Shown here piece after piece: positions 10,141 through 22,100 of a stretch of 64,000 bases of DNA. Under the pieces are notes generated by a model. It saw only the letters and a program-made list of their open reading frames with translations. It made no database searches and was not told where the DNA came from. The stretch lies in assembly GCA_025667525.1 (NCBI GenBank), contig CM046882.1:500312292-500376291 (forward strand), written 5' to 3'. The stretch is from Glebionis coronaria. Taxonomy: Eukaryota; Streptophyta; Magnoliopsida; Asterales; Asteraceae. Position 1 is the stretch's first letter. Each line of letters opens with the position of its first letter. The translations under genes were made by a program, and so were the position numbers.

Positions 10141-13139
10141 TGTAACATCCCATTTTGGAAATGGAAATGTCACATGCAATTATGGCGTGTCATCAAAGCA
10201 TACAAGGAAAAATGTCTAAACATTACTTGACCATAAAAGGAAAATACCAGAATCAAACATCGGTAGTCCAAATGTAAAGCTCATCACACACAAACATAGT
10301 ATAATAAAGGAAAGGACTAAACAATGTCCATAGCATAAGTATCATAAGAAAGGAAATGCATAAAGTAAAGAAGGCTAGACAGCTTCCAGTCCATATGCAC
10401 GTACTCTTAGTGTCTACGAGCGTCCCTGAGTACCTGCCATTTTGGGAACATAGAAAAGGAAAAACGGCTGAGCAAATACGCTCAGTGCACGGATGTACAA
10501 TAAAGCATGAATAGGATAAGCATAAAACATATAACAGCGGAAGAAACTAAGTCCCGAGTAACCTGGTTAAGTCTTGATAAAACTGGTTTTATAGTTTGAA
10601 AAGCTTTATGTTTATCTTGTAAAAACTGTTTATCATATTTTACCATTAGCCAATATAGGTCATGAAAATCCACCGTGCATGAATACTTGGAGGGGTGACC
10701 TCATCATGCAAATTAGAGGGGTTGCCTCTAATTTAATATACTGGTTTTGGGTAGGAGGGATCAGCTCCTTGTGAAGGATGCAAGGCACACACCACATTCA
10801 CCATGAAATCCTGACTGAAAACATGTAACTAGGATGCACCCATACGCCCCACATGATAAATATAATATAAATGGCGAAAAGCTGAAGGGACCCCACGAGC
10901 AATCACTCCGCCGTGGTGAAGTCATAACATCAGTGCCTCTAATGTTATAGTTATGGTACCTCCATAACTAGGTGAAACTGGTCATGCATGTATATGGCTA
11001 TAGGTATTCTTAATTAAACATAAGCAAATCAAACACATAACTTATACTACGGGAAAACATTTGGCTGCATACGAGGAATCCTAATAAGGAACGAATGTCC
11101 ATACTGAAAGGACGGGAATTCGTACCTTATGTCCAGTGAACGAAGAAGATGAACTGAGAGGAATCCTACTTCCGAATCACTAATGCTACATAAATACATA
11201 CATGAATACGTATCTGCTTACTAAATACGTAACTGGTTTTATGTCATGTCTTAGTTTATTTTATACGTTCTTACCATGTTTTACTGTTTTAAGCCTTAAA
11301 CTGTGTTTATCTTATATTCTGTTTACTCTGGCTAAGTATTTCTGGTATTTCATGTATTATTATACTTATTGTGTAATAATAAGTAACTTTCCAAAAATAG
11401 CAGGTTTCCTAAAATATAAAGTTTCTAAAAATAGAAAGTTTTCAAAAATAGAAAGTGTCCAAAAATAGAAAGTTTCCAAAAATAGAAAGTTACCAAAAAT
11501 AAAAAGTTTCCAAAAATAGAAAGTTTCCAAAAATAGAAAGTTTCCAAAAATAGAATTACTGCTTAAAATAGATAAGTTTCTAAAAATAGAAAGTTTCCAT
11601 AAATAGATCAGCTGCCTTAATTAAATAAGTTTCCACAAATAGATTAGCTGCCTGAAATAAATAAGTTTCTAAAAATAGAACGTTTCCATAAATAGATTAG
11701 CTGCCTTATTTAATTAAGTTTCTAAAAATAGAAAGTTTCTATAATTAGAAAATAAGTTGGTTAAGTAAGCTAAGTATATAAGCCTAAGTTTTTTCGTGAT
11801 TATTTTCTAAGTCATATGATATAATGTATAGTTTAATAATTATTATGTAATTAAATTAAACTATAGGTTAAAATATTTAATTAAAATATAACATGTTTTT
11901 AATTAAATAAAGTTAAATACTTAGGTTAAAACATGTATTATTATTTATTAATAATATAACCTAAGTCATGCTAATTAATTAATTATAATCATGTTTTTAA
12001 ATAATTAATTAATTATAAGTCTAAAATATAAAAAAATACTTAGGTTAATTAATTCCATGATTATTAATAATTAAAATAACCTAAGTCATGTTATTAAATT
12101 AATCATGTCATAATATTAATTTAATTTTAACATAAGATCATAAAAAAACAAAACTAAACATACACCATGAACCGGATCTAGACTAAAAATCATGAACCGG
12201 ACATGAAATCGACACCGTACCCCGAACCAAATCGGGGTACCCCTTGTCTTGATGCTGCCGTGGGACCCACACCAACCAACCGGGACCATATGGTCTCGGT
12301 GGTGGTCGGATGGCCAAACCGAAACCCCCCTTGGGTTCGGTGTAGGCTGCGGCCAAAACAAACACCCCTTAAAATATTACTTTTGATTTTACTAAATCTC
12401 AATTCATGTTAGATCCATGATTTTAATTAGGTTTTTATAAAACATAACATGTTCTTAATTTATAAAAGATCAAATCAAAAGAAAAGGTTTAAAAAGGATT
12501 TACCGAATACGTGGATCAAAAGGACGAAGAACAACACGATCACCAACTAGAATTCCAAGATCCAAGATCAACAAACACCCCCTTGTGGTGTTTTGTAGGT
12601 GGCGACCAAAAAGAAGAAGAGAGGAGGGTTTTTAGGTTTTTGCTAAAAATCTTCTGTAAAGTGATTTTGAGTAGTGTAAAAATCCCTTAACCCCCTTTAG
12701 TAAAAATTACAAATGGGCTTGGCCCATTTGCTCCTTGTAGCCGCGGGTAGGGGGCCCCACATGGGGCACCCGTACCTTTTTCCGTGTCTCGATGTTTAGT
12801 TATTCGTTCGTGATTATTTGTGTTCGCGTTTTATGTATTCTCGTTACGTAATTATCGTGATCTAATGTATTTATTTACGCTCGTAATAAATATATATACG
12901 TAATTAATAATAGTTCGTGTTTTAATTACGTTCATGATTTCATGATCGCATGTTCGTGATTAATTATTGTCAAATAATTATTACGTGCTCGTGCGTAGTA
13001 AATACTTATCGTGTTCTAACACGTACGTAATACGTAAAACCCTAACACGTAATCGTAATCATGCTATATTAGGAAAGTTTAAATCTAGTATGTACGATCT
13101 TAAGGGTACTATTCATGGTAAAAGCATGCGGGTTTTACA
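10141..13139 (-). repeat. Element B, 3' LTR (left)
   Basis: 2999 bp. Contains an imperfect hairpin CTGAGC/GCTCAG at 10468-10485, a tandem array of TTTCCAAAAATAGAAAG units (about 11389-11760), a very AT-rich stretch (11750-12170), and a GC-rich block with the 12-bp palindrome GACCATATGGTC at 12284-12295. Short open frames in the GC-rich block (12116-12412) occur in several frames at once and are not genes. Confidence 0.9.
11389..11760. repeat. 16-17-bp tandem array in left LTR of B
   Basis: Units of the type AGTTTCCAAAAATAGAA, about nine nearly perfect then several diverged ones with TAAATAGAT endings. The right LTR has a similar array with a different arrangement of units (19727-20110), so the array has changed since insertion. 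Confidence 0.85.
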
Positions 13140-13158
13140 ACTCTTCCCCCCTAAAAAG
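13140..13158 (-). other. Polypurine tract of element B
   Basis: Minus strand reads CTTTTTAGGGGGGAAGAGT directly before the 3' LTR, the expected plus-strand priming site. Confidence 0.8.
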
Positions 13159-13216
13159 AATAATTCGTCCCCGAATTATAGATAAAGTAGACTGAAAAAG
13201 AAGAACATATCCAAAT

Positions 13217-14689
13217 TCAAAATATGAAATGAGGGTAAGAAGCCCGGATAGACTCCGCTGTTTCCCAAGTGGCTTTTCGCTCGGTATGATCCCTCCATAG
13301 AATTTTGACGAATGTAATCGTCTTCTTTCTCATGACTCGTTCTTGTCTGTCAAGAACTCGTTCGGGTTCTTCTATAAAAGTGAGATCTTCACGTATCTGT
13401 TCTAGTGGATACTGAACCATGTGAAGGGGATGATACTGGTACCCTCTGAGTAAGGACACATGAAACACATTGTGCACATGCGAAAGCTGCGGAGGTAACG
13501 CCAATCGGTAAGATACTTCACCGACTCGTTCAATGATATCAAACGGTCCGATGAAACGAGGACTGAGCTTCCCTTTAATCCCGAAGCGTCTAACACCACG
13601 TGCCGGCGAAACCTTAAGGAAGACGTGATCTCCTACGTTAAAATGTATGTCCCTACGATGCTTATCAGCGTAACTCTTCTGACGTGACCGTGCCTCCTGA
13701 ATTTTCTGCTTAGCTACTGCGATCTTCTCATTGGTCATCTCTATGATTTCCGGTCCTTCAAGTGTTCGCTCACCAACCTGATCCCAACAGATTGGGGCGC
13801 GACACTTTCTGCCATATAACATCTCAAATGGACCACACTTGATACTTGCGTGCCAACTGTTGTTGTATGCAAACTCCACCAAACAGATGTAATCGTCCCA
13901 ATCACCCGTCCATTCCAACGCACATGACCTCAACATATCTTCCAATGTCTGAATGGTTCGCTCCGACTGTCCGTCTGTTTGAGGATGAAAAGCCGTGCTA
14001 AGCTTAAGTTGTGTACCCCAAGCTTTCTGCAGACTCTTCCAAAAGCGCGAAGTGAATCGAGGATCTCTGTCTGAGACAATGCTGGATGGTTCACCGTGGA
14101 GTCTCATGATATCTCTTCTGTACGTATCTGCGAGTTTACTTACCGGATCTTCCTTGTGGATCGGTAAGAAATGAGCTGATTTGGTAAGTCGATCTGCGAT
14201 AACCCAAATTGCATCGTGCTTCCTCTTGGTAGGCGGAAGACCAGTAACAAAATCCATGGTGATTTTGTCCCACTTCCACTCTGGAATATCTAACAGTTGA
14301 AGGAGAACGCCAGATCGCTGATGCTCGATCTTAACCTGCTGGCAGGTAAGACATTTGGAGACGTAAGTGGCCACATCCTGTTTCATACCACTCCACCAAA
14401 AGTATTGCTTGATGTCATGGTACATCTTAGTCGAACCAGGATGTATAGAGAATGGGGAGCTATGAGCTTCCGCTAACAAAGCTTCCCGGAGTTCTTGGTC
14501 ATCTGGAACACAAAGTCTCGTGCCCTGCCATACGATACCATCTGCATCTACTCTGAATTTCGTTTGCTTTTCCAAATTTTGTACTATCGCCCAGATTTCT
14601 CCATCATCCTTCTGAGCTTCCTTGATCTTAGAGAGTAACTCGGGTTCTACTCTAAGATTAGCCCAGTAACCGTGCTGTCCACGTACCAT
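13217..14689 (-). pseudogene. Element B integrase with chromodomain
   Basis: 490-codon open stretch. Zinc-binding HHCC: H76, H83, C113, C116 (KCLTCQQVK). Catalytic core DD35E: D146 (ITMDFVTG), D207 (IVSDRDPRF), E243 (GQSERTIQTLEDML), with exactly 35 residues between the last two. GPF-type C-terminal region (LSPRFIGPFDIIERVGEVSY) around residue 370. Final 60 residues (FVKILWRDHTERKATWE...) are a chromodomain, which in chromoviruses directs insertion. All catalytic residues are present, but the domain is cut from RNase H by a TAG at 14711-14713, so it could not be made as part of the polyprotein without readthrough. Confidence 0.9.
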
Positions 14690-14710
14690 GATCTTGATGT
14701 CTAGTCGCTC

Positions 14711-15022
14711 CTAGTCTCTTATGATTTCCTCTTCGATTTTAATGCCGTTGATCATTCCAGACTTCCTGCTAAGAGTATCTGCTACTACATTTGCCTTTCC
14801 GGGATGATACTGTAGATTAATGTCATAATCCTTCAACAGCTCTAACCATCTCCTCTGCCTCATGTTCAATTCACGTTGAGTGAAGATATACTTCAAGCTC
14901 TTGTGGTCCGTGAAAATGTCACATGATTCTCCATACAAGTAGTGCCTCCATATCTTCAATGCAAACACCACAGCTGCAAGTTCCAGGTCATGCGTGGGGT
15001 AATTTTCCTCATAAGGCTTAAG
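14711..15022 (-). pseudogene. Element B RNase H, C-terminal half
   Basis: Follows the TAG at 15023-15025. Contains the RNase H stretch [15 protein letters not shown] and [11 protein letters not shown], and the connection region [20 protein letters not shown] and ADTLSRK. Ends at a TAG (14711-14713). The N-terminal RNase H Asp ([10 protein letters not shown]) lies on the other side of the upstream stop. Confidence 0.85.
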
Positions 15023-15874
15023 CTACCGTGAAGCATACGCGATCACTTTCCCATGTTGCATGAGAACACAGCCAAGTCCCTTCCCCGATGCATCGCTGTA
15101 GATTTGAAATCCACCCGTACCAGATGGTAGAGTAAGAATAGGTGCAGATACTAGCTTCTGCTTCAGGTCTTCAAAGCTCTTCTCTCGATCTTCAGTCCAG
15201 ACGAATTTCTCTCCTTTCCGCATCAGTTTGGTCAATGGTAGTGCTAGGCGGGAAAAGTTCTCCACGAACCTACGGTAATAGCCATCTAAGCCTAAGAAAC
15301 TGCAGACTTCCGTCGCTGATGTCGGCCTTGGCCACTTAGTAATGGCCTCAACCTTCGCTGGATCCATAGTGATTCCTTCTGCTGATACAATGTGACCTAA
15401 GAATGCCACCTTGTCTAACCAGAACTCACGCTTGGAGAATTTAGCATACAGTTGTTTCTGGCGAAGAATCTGTAGTACTGTACGAAGAAGGTCTTCGTGT
15501 TCCTCCTTGGACTTTGAGAAAATCAGGATGTCATCAATGAAGACAATGACGAACTTTTCCAGAAATTCATGGAAGATTCTGTTCATCAAATCCATGAACA
15601 CTGCTGGAGCATTTGTCAGGCCAAATGGCATAACTACAAACTCGTAGTGGCCATAACGGGTACGAAAGGCAGTCTTGGCGATGTCCTGCTCCTTGACCCG
15701 TAGCTGATGATAGCCTGACCTAAGATCAATCTTGGAGACGTGTTTGGCCCCTTGGAGTTGGTCAAACAGATCGTCAATGCGTGGCAGTAGATATCTATTC
15801 TGAATGGTAATCTTGTTGAGCTCGCGATAGTCTATGCAAAGACGCATATTGTCGTCATTCTTCTTAACAAACAA
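15023..15874 (-). pseudogene. Element B reverse transcriptase and start of RNase H
   Basis: 283 codons, RT fingers and palm: [43 protein letters not shown], catalytic [11 protein letters not shown] (the usual YxDD is F-I-D-D here, common in Ty3/gypsy), [22 protein letters not shown], then [15 protein letters not shown] of RNase H. Separated from the protease part by the TGA at 15887-15889 and ended by the TAG at 15023-15025. No internal frameshift. Confidence 0.92.
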
Positions 15875-15886
15875 GACCGGTGCGCC

Positions 15887-16603
15887 TCATGGAGATGCGC
15901 TCGGTCGAATGAAACCTCGTTCAAGAAGTTCTTGCAGTTGATCCTTCAGCTCCTTCAGCTCTATGGGAGCCATGCGATAAGGAGCCTTGGAGATTGGTTC
16001 AGCTCCTGGAATAAGCTCGATACTGAACTCCACTTCTCGTGCAGGTGGTATGCCCGAAAGTTCTGCTGGAAAAACATCTTGGAATTCCGACACTGGTTGA
16101 TCCTGAATTGATGGGGATTCAGCATCCATGTCGTGAACCGTAGCTAGATAACCATCGCAGCCATGTGACAGTAGTGCACGCGCTTGCAGGGTAGATATGA
16201 TTTGTACAGACCGTCCGGGTATGAACCCATTATGAATGTACTCTGGTGCATTAATATCACCGAAGATAACTTGATATGAATGGCAGTCTATGGTGGCATG
16301 ATACTTGGATAGCCAATCCATGCCCAAAATCATGTCGAAGTCGTTCATGTCCAGCTGAAGTGCGTCAACAGGTCGAACCTTATCGTCAAATTCTAGAGGA
16401 AGACTCTTGTATACATGGGTGATTAATACAGAGTCCCTCAAGGGCGTGGAAATAGTAAGCCTATTTTTTAGTGGCATGGGGAGCATCCTAATGTTCTTAG
16501 CATAAGCAGTAGAAATAACCGAGTGAGTAGCACCCGTATCGAAAAGAACACATGCAGCTTGACCATACATATACAAGATTCTAGTGATGGTACCTGAGAC
16601 TTG
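15887..16603 (-). pseudogene. Element B aspartic protease and N-terminus of RT
   Basis: Reads GTITRILYMYGQAACVLFDTG: the protease active site is LFDTGATHSVIS. The flap/second loop region ILGMDWLSKYHATIDC follows, then the linker PVSEFQDVFPAELSGIPP and the start of RT ([18 protein letters not shown]). The frame is one base off from the gag knuckle frame at about 16597; the homologous point in element C reads through without that shift, so it is most simply a deletion. Ends at TGA 15887-15889. Confidence 0.9.
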
Positions 16604-16841
16604 TTGGCCTGGTCTCGAGATGTCGCGTAGACACGCCCGGTAGTAGGAGGCGGCTTGGTATCAGCATGTCCCGATGTACCCTCCATCTCGCCCTTATGGC
16701 AGTCCTTCATAATATGGCCAGGAAGACCACACTTGAAGCATGCATCAGTATTACGGCGACATGGTCCTGGGTGCCTACGGTGGCAAGTAGAGCAAAGAGG
16801 ATGAGTGAATCCTCCAGCAGGTGCTCTGGCTGGCTGGGAAC

Positions 16842-16914
16842 CTGATAAAACATTTTACATAAGACATGATAATTGGGTATAAAGGACAAAGCGGATAATC
16901 GTAAGATTAAATAC
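16842..16914 (-). other. Gag intron 3 of element B (73 nt)
   Basis: Minus strand ACTG|GTATTTAATC ... TTTTATCAG|GTTCCCAGCC. Removal joins SRPAITG to SQPARAPAGGFTHP in frame and leads straight into the zinc knuckle. Confidence 0.6.
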
Positions 16915-16994
16915 CAGTGATAGCTGGACGGCTAGGCTGCGAACCTCTCTGGTTCTGGTCCCTACCGTTTCCATGGTTCCTGGTAGAAGTTTTG

Positions 16995-17055
16995 CTGAAG
17001 TGTCAGAATATGAGTTATAATATGAAATCATAAGGAAATGCTTAAGTATTAGGAC
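16995..17055 (-). other. Gag intron 2 of element B (61 nt)
   Basis: Minus strand CAG|GTCCTAATAC ... ACACTTCAG|CAAAACTTC. Removal joins GHSNSS to KTSTRNHGNGRDQ in frame. The donor GTCC is weak. Confidence 0.5.
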
Positions 17056-17205
17056 CTGCTGCTGTTGGAATGCCCAGCGTTGTTACGGTAATTATCATTA
17101 CCGCCACGCCTATCCGTAGCAGAACGGTCGTTAGTCTGACCGTTTCCCTTGGGCTGATGAGGCTGTTGCTGAGTAGCCGGCTGAGACCGGTCCCCAGTTT
17201 TCTGC

Positions 17206-17288
17206 CTGGAAGATACATTTAAAGAGATGAATAATTGACATATATGGAAAGTATACGGATTGATCACCGCTTGAATACGAATGTTTAC
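17206..17288 (-). other. Gag intron 1 of element B (83 nt)
   Basis: Minus strand AG|GTAAACAT ... TATCTTCCAG|GCAGAAAAC. Removal restores a single frame (ERPDKR then QKTGDRSQP). The equivalent gap is visible in element C at about 48150-48243, with donor GT changed to AT, followed by TTTTCAG. Confidence 0.65.
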
Positions 17289-18013
17289 CTCTTGTCGGGT
17301 CTTTCAGCTTCCCCGAACTCATCTCTCTCCTGTAGCATCTCCAGCTTACGTGCTGCATCGGCCACTTGTGCTACAGTGTTGAACGTAGCACACACCAGAT
17401 TGTTTGCGACCGATGTGCGAAGAGCCCATCTAAAGTGATGTGCATGCTCTTCAGGAGTACCTGCTGCCGCACCAAGGAAACCATCTAAGCGAAGAAAGCG
17501 CTGCATAAACTCGTTGCTATTCTCCCCAGCTCTCTGTCGGATCCCATGGTACTCTCTCTTGAGCTTGTCCTGCTCAGCCTTGGGAAAGAACTGCTCCATC
17601 ACCCTGTCCTTGAACTGAGCCCAAGTCAAACCAGCAACCCACTCGTCACCACCTTCGGACTGCATCAACGCTAACCACCAGTTTAGCACATCGCCTTCGA
17701 ATCGATAGCATACCAACCTCGCCTTGTATGCGGGGTCACAGCCCATAGCATTGAAAATCTTCCTGATGTGAGCCAACCAGCTTTCAGCATCGCTGGGGCT
17801 ATCTGTCTTCTCAAAAGCTCGAGGGTGGAGCTTGTTAAATCTCTCCAGCCATACTACTAATGTCACTGGAGGAGGAGGAGGTGCCTGATTATGCTGCTGA
17901 TTGTTGGCAGCTTGAACTTCAGCCCTGATGTCATTCCTCAGTTGAGGAAGCAAAGCTTGCATAGCAGCTTGAATCACAGCATTGAGCTGTTCGTGTTCGC
18001 GTGTGAGAACCAT

Positions 18014-18475
18014 CTGACAGTATAACATAAAACATATGATTAAACATATCAAACATAAATATATATATATATATATATATACATGAAAAAAAATTATCCT
18101 AAAATTTCACGAGAAAAATTTTATGCAAGAAAATTTTGTGTATGAATGCATGATGCAATTTTATGAAAACTTTTGTATGCTCGAGAGTGAACGCCTCTGG
18201 TCAGTTCACCCAAAACGAAAGACATAGCGAGGGGACGCCTATGGGTTGGTCCCAAATTTAAAAGTTTCGATAAAACACATGCGACTAAATAGAGCCAGTC
18301 CTGTACCAACCATTACTTAGTCAAAAAATCTGCGACAATGACATGTATATGTATGCTTAAAAATGATGAATGCATGAAATAACTGTCAGTTCTAGGAAGA
18401 GCGTAGTGGCTACCCACTAATCACAGGTCATATTTGAGAGCCTACAGGTCGAAGCCTTGGCTCTGATACCATAAT
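18014..18475 (-). other. Element B leader and primer-binding site
   Basis: Primer-binding site for initiator tRNA-Met at 18459-18471, four bases from the 5' LTR. The rest is non-coding leader with an (AT)n run at about 18058-18080. Confidence 0.8.
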
Positions 18476-21400
18476 TGTAACACCCCATTTTGGAAATGGA
18501 AATGTCACATGCAATTATGGCGTATCATCAAAGCATACAAGGAAAAATGTCTAAACATTACTTGACCATAAAAGGAAAATACCAGAATCAAACATCGGTA
18601 GTCCAAATGTAAAGCTCATCACACACAAACATAGTATAATAAAAGAAAGGACTAAACAATGTCCATAGCATAAGTATCATAAGAAAGGAAATGCATAAAG
18701 TAAAGAAGGCTAGACAGCTTCCAGTCCATATGCACGTACTCTTAGTGTCTACGAGCGTCCCTGAGTACCTGCCATTTTGGGAACATAGAAAAGGAAAAAC
18801 GGTTGAGCAAATACGCTCAGTGCACGGATGTACAATAAAGCATGAATAGGATAAGCATAAAACATATAACAGCGGAAGAAACTAAGTCCCGAGTAACCTG
18901 GTTAAGTCTTGATAAAACTGGTTTTATAGTTTGAAAAGCTTTATGTTTATCTTGTAAAAACTGTTTATCATATTTTACCATTAGCCAATATAGGTCATGA
19001 AAATCCACCGTGCATGAATACTTGGAGGGGTGACCTCATCATGCAAATTAGAGGGGCTGCCTCTAATTTAATATACTGGTTTTTGGGTAGGAGGGATCAG
19101 CTCCTTGTGAAGGATGCAAGGCACACACCACATTCACCATGAAATCCTGACTGAAAACATGTAACTAAGATGCACCCATACACCCCACATGATAAATATA
19201 ATATAAATGGCCAAAAGCTGAAGGGACGCCACGAGCAATCACTCCGCCGTGGTGAAGTCATACCATCAGTTCCTCTAATGTTATGGTTATGGTACCTCCA
19301 TAACTAGGTGAAACTAGTCATGCATGTATATGGCTATAGGTATTCTTAATTAAACATAAGCAAATCAAACACATAACTTATACTACGGGAAAACATTTGG
19401 CTGCATACGGGGAATCCTAATAAGGAAAGAATGTCCATACTGAAAGGACGGGAATCCGTACCTTATGTCCAGTGAACGAAGAAGATGAACTGAGAGGAAT
19501 CCTACTTCCGAATCACTAATGCTACATAAATACATACATGAATAAGTATCTGCTTACTAAATACGTAACTGGTTTTATGTCATGTCTTAGCTTATTTTAT
19601 ATGTTCTTACCATGTTTTACTGTTTTAAGCCTTAAACTGTGTTTATCTTATATTCTGTTTACTCTGGTTAAGTATTTCTGGTATTTCATGTATTATTATA
19701 CTTACTGTGTAATAATAAGTAACTTTCCAAAAATAGCAGGTTTCCTAAAATAGAAAGTTTCCAAAAATAGAAAGTTTCCAAAAATAGAAAGTTTCCAAAA
19801 ATAGAAAGTTTCCAAAAATTGAAAGTTACCAAAAATAGAAAGTTTCCAAAAATAGAAAGTTTCCAAAAATAGAAAGTTTCCAAAAATAGAAAGTTTCCAA
19901 AAATAGAATTACTACTTAAAATAGATAAGTTTCTAAAAATAGAAAGTTTCCATAAATAGATCAGCTGCCTTAATTAAATAAGTTTCCACAAATAGATTAG
20001 CTGCCTGAAATAAATAAGTTTCTAAAAATAGAACGTTTCCATAAATAGATTAGCTGCCTTATTTAATTAAGTTTCTAAAAATAGAAAGTTTCTATAATTA
20101 GAAAATAAGTTGGTTAAGTAAGCTAAGTATATAAGCCTAAGTTCTTTCGTGATTATTTTCTAAGTCATATGATATAATGTATAGTTTAATAATTATTATG
20201 TAATTAAATTAAACTATAGGTTAAAATATTTAATTAAAATATAACATGTTTTTAATTAAATAAAGTTAAATACTTAGGTTAAAACATGTATTATTATTTA
20301 TTAATAATATAACCTAAGTCATGCTAATTAATTATAATCATGGTTTTTAAATAATTAATTAATTATAAGTCTAAAATATAAAAAAATACTTAGGTTAATT
20401 AATTCCATGATTATTAATAATTAAAATAACCTAAGTCATGTTATTAAATTAATCATGTCATAATATTAATTTAATTTTAACATAAAATCATAAAAAAACA
20501 AAACTAAACATACAGCATGAACCGGATCTAGACTAAAAATCATGAACCGGACATGAAATCGACACCGTACCCCGAACCAAATCGGGGTACCCCTTGTCTT
20601 GATGCTGCCGTGGGACCCACACCAACCAACCGGGACCATATGGTCTCGGTGGTGGTCGGATGGCCAAACCGAAACCCCCCTTGGGTTCGGTGTAGGCTAC
20701 GGCCAAAACAAACACCCCTTAAAACATTACTTTTGAATTTATTGAATCCCAATTCATGTTAGATCCATGATTTTAATTAGGTTTTTATAAAAACATAACA
20801 TGTTCTTAATTTATAAAAGATCAAATCAAAAGAAAAGGTTTAAAAAGGATTTACCGAATACGTGGATCAAAAGGACGAAGAACAACACGATCACCAACTA
20901 GAATTCCAAGATCCAAGATCAACAAACACCCCCTTGTGGTGTTTTGTAGGTGGCGGCCAAAAAGAAGAAGAGAGGAGGGTTTTTAGGTTTTTGCTAAAAA
21001 TCTTCTGTAAAGTGATTTTGAGTAGTGTAAAAATCCCTTAACCCCCTTCAGTAAAAGTTACAAATGGGCTTGGCCCATTTGCTCCTTGTAGCCGTGGGTA
21101 GGGGGCCCCACATGGGGTACCCGTACCTTTTTCCGTGTCTTGATGTTTAGTTATTCGTTCGTGATTATTTGTGTTCGCGTTTTATGTGTTCTCGTTACGT
21201 AATTATCGTGATCTAATGTATTTATTTACGCTCGTAATAAATATATATATACGTAACTAATAATAGTTCGTGTTTTAATTACGTTCATGATTTCATGATC
21301 GCATGTTCGTGATTAATTATTGTCAAATAATTATTACGTGCTCGTGCGTAGTAAATACTTATCGTGTTCTAACACGTACGTAATACGTAAAACCCTAACA

Positions 21401-21492
21401 CGTAATCGTAATCATGCTATATTAGAAAAGTTTAAATCTAGTACGTACGATCTTAAGGGTACTATTCATGGTAAAAGCATGCGGGTTTTACA
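18476..21492 (-). repeat. Element B, 5' LTR (right)
   Basis: 3017 bp, direct repeat of 10141-13139. Array of TTTCCAAAAATAGAAAG units at 19727-20110 with more perfect copies at its start than the left LTR. GACCATATGGTC palindrome repeated at 20634-20645. Its 5' hairpin has one arm changed to TTGAGC. Confidence 0.9.
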
Positions 21493-21747
21493 TCCACTTT
21501 TCTCGGATAAAACCTAACTAATTCGAGATTTTAAGCCAAAAAATGATCAAAACACCCAAAATTTTTGTGTTTTTAGCCAAAGTAAATATACCAAATCTCT
21601 ACCACAACTATGTAGAAGATTTGTATCAAGAAAAAACCATAAAAACACAAAAAAAATTGGTTCGAATGATTTAGATCAAAATAGGCACGAAAATCAAGAA
21701 CACAAACACATAAACAATACAATCATCCCATGGCTCTTGATACCATT
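21493..21747 (-). other. Copia leader part 2 with primer-binding site
   Basis: Continues the copia leader right of element B. 21732-21745 (TGGCTCTTGATACCA on plus) is complementary to the initiator tRNA-Met 3' end with one extra base, TGGTATCAAGAGCC, a form frequent in plant copia elements. Confidence 0.65.
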
Positions 21748-22100
21748 TGTAGGATATTGTAAATCTATGCTTAATCTAAAGAGAGAAAGAGATAGAAAGA
21801 TGGTGAGAACACACACACACACACACACACTTAGAGAGAGAAAGTATGAATAAACACACTTTACTATGTGTAAAATGAAAGTGAAACCACACCCTCTCCA
21901 ACTAAGGAGAGGGTTTATATACCCAAGCCTTGTGATGGGCTTGGGCTTACACAATGGGCCACCGGCCTCATACATTCCATAGGCTAGGCATGGCCTTGTT
22001 TACTTAACTTAATAATACTAGATTACGAGCTATCACTTAATCTATTGTTGGAGTGACCGATCCTTTCTAATACGTAAAACGTATTTCCATCACCTTACTC
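21748..22100 (-). repeat. Copia 5' LTR (outer end uncertain)
   Basis: On minus the sequence ends ...ATATCCTACA two bases before the primer-binding site. It has a TATA box (GGGTATATAAACCC, about 21912-21925) and a CT/GT-rich leader with (CA)n at about 21808-21831. No second copy is in the window, so the outer boundary was not found. Confidence 0.5.

Larger units (their letters stand above)
16598..18013 (-). pseudogene. Element B gag with CCHC knuckle and three short introns
   Basis: Start chosen at the ATG at 18011-18013 (MVLTREHEQLNAVIQAAM), after a CAG that could be an acceptor. The capsid region reads WLERFNKLHPRAFEKTD, DAESWLAHIRKIF, GDVLNWWLALMQ and WAQFKDRVMEQFFP (retrotrans_gag). After ERPDKR the frame is interrupted at 17206-17288, 16995-17055 and 16842-16914; each gap starts GT and ends AG, and removing all three gives one continuous frame through a polar Gln/Asn-rich linker to the knuckle CFKCGLPGHIMKDC (CX2CX4HX4C) and RVYATSRDQANKSQ. 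The preceding CSTCHRRHPGPC is a second Cys/His cluster. The product is the capsid/nucleocapsid protein packaging element RNA. Classed as pseudogene because pol downstream is broken; gag itself looks intact. Confidence 0.85.
10141..21492 (-). mobile_element. Element B: Tekay/Del-type chromovirus (Ty3/gypsy), complete but inactivated
   Basis: LTRs at 10141-13139 and 18476-21492, about 3 kb each, TG...CA on both strands. The 5-bp target duplication TCCAC is exact (10136-10140 and 21493-21497). Minus orientation: primer-binding site for initiator tRNA-Met (TGGTATCAGAGCC, 18471-18459) and polypurine tract next to 13139. Interior order: gag, CCHC knuckle, aspartic protease, RT, RNase H, integrase with C-terminal chromodomain, the chromovirus order; 3-kb LTRs and the tRNA-Met site point to the Tekay clade. 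Pol is inactivated by a frameshift near 16597 and stops at 15887, 15023 and 14711. It sits in the leader of a copia element. Confidence 0.92.

Noticed and set aside
12116..12412. Five overlapping open frames in the GC-rich block of the B LTR (and 20533-20762)
   Set aside because: Overlap on both strands, no motif, explained by GC-rich composition of the LTR.
17235..17438. Plus-strand frame opposite gag of B
   Set aside because: Antisense to capsid codons with no motif of its own.
18459..18471. Possible tRNA-Met gene near element B
   Set aside because: Only the 13-base primer-binding complement is present; no cloverleaf. Same for 21732-21745, 49301-49313 and the TGGCGCC sites.
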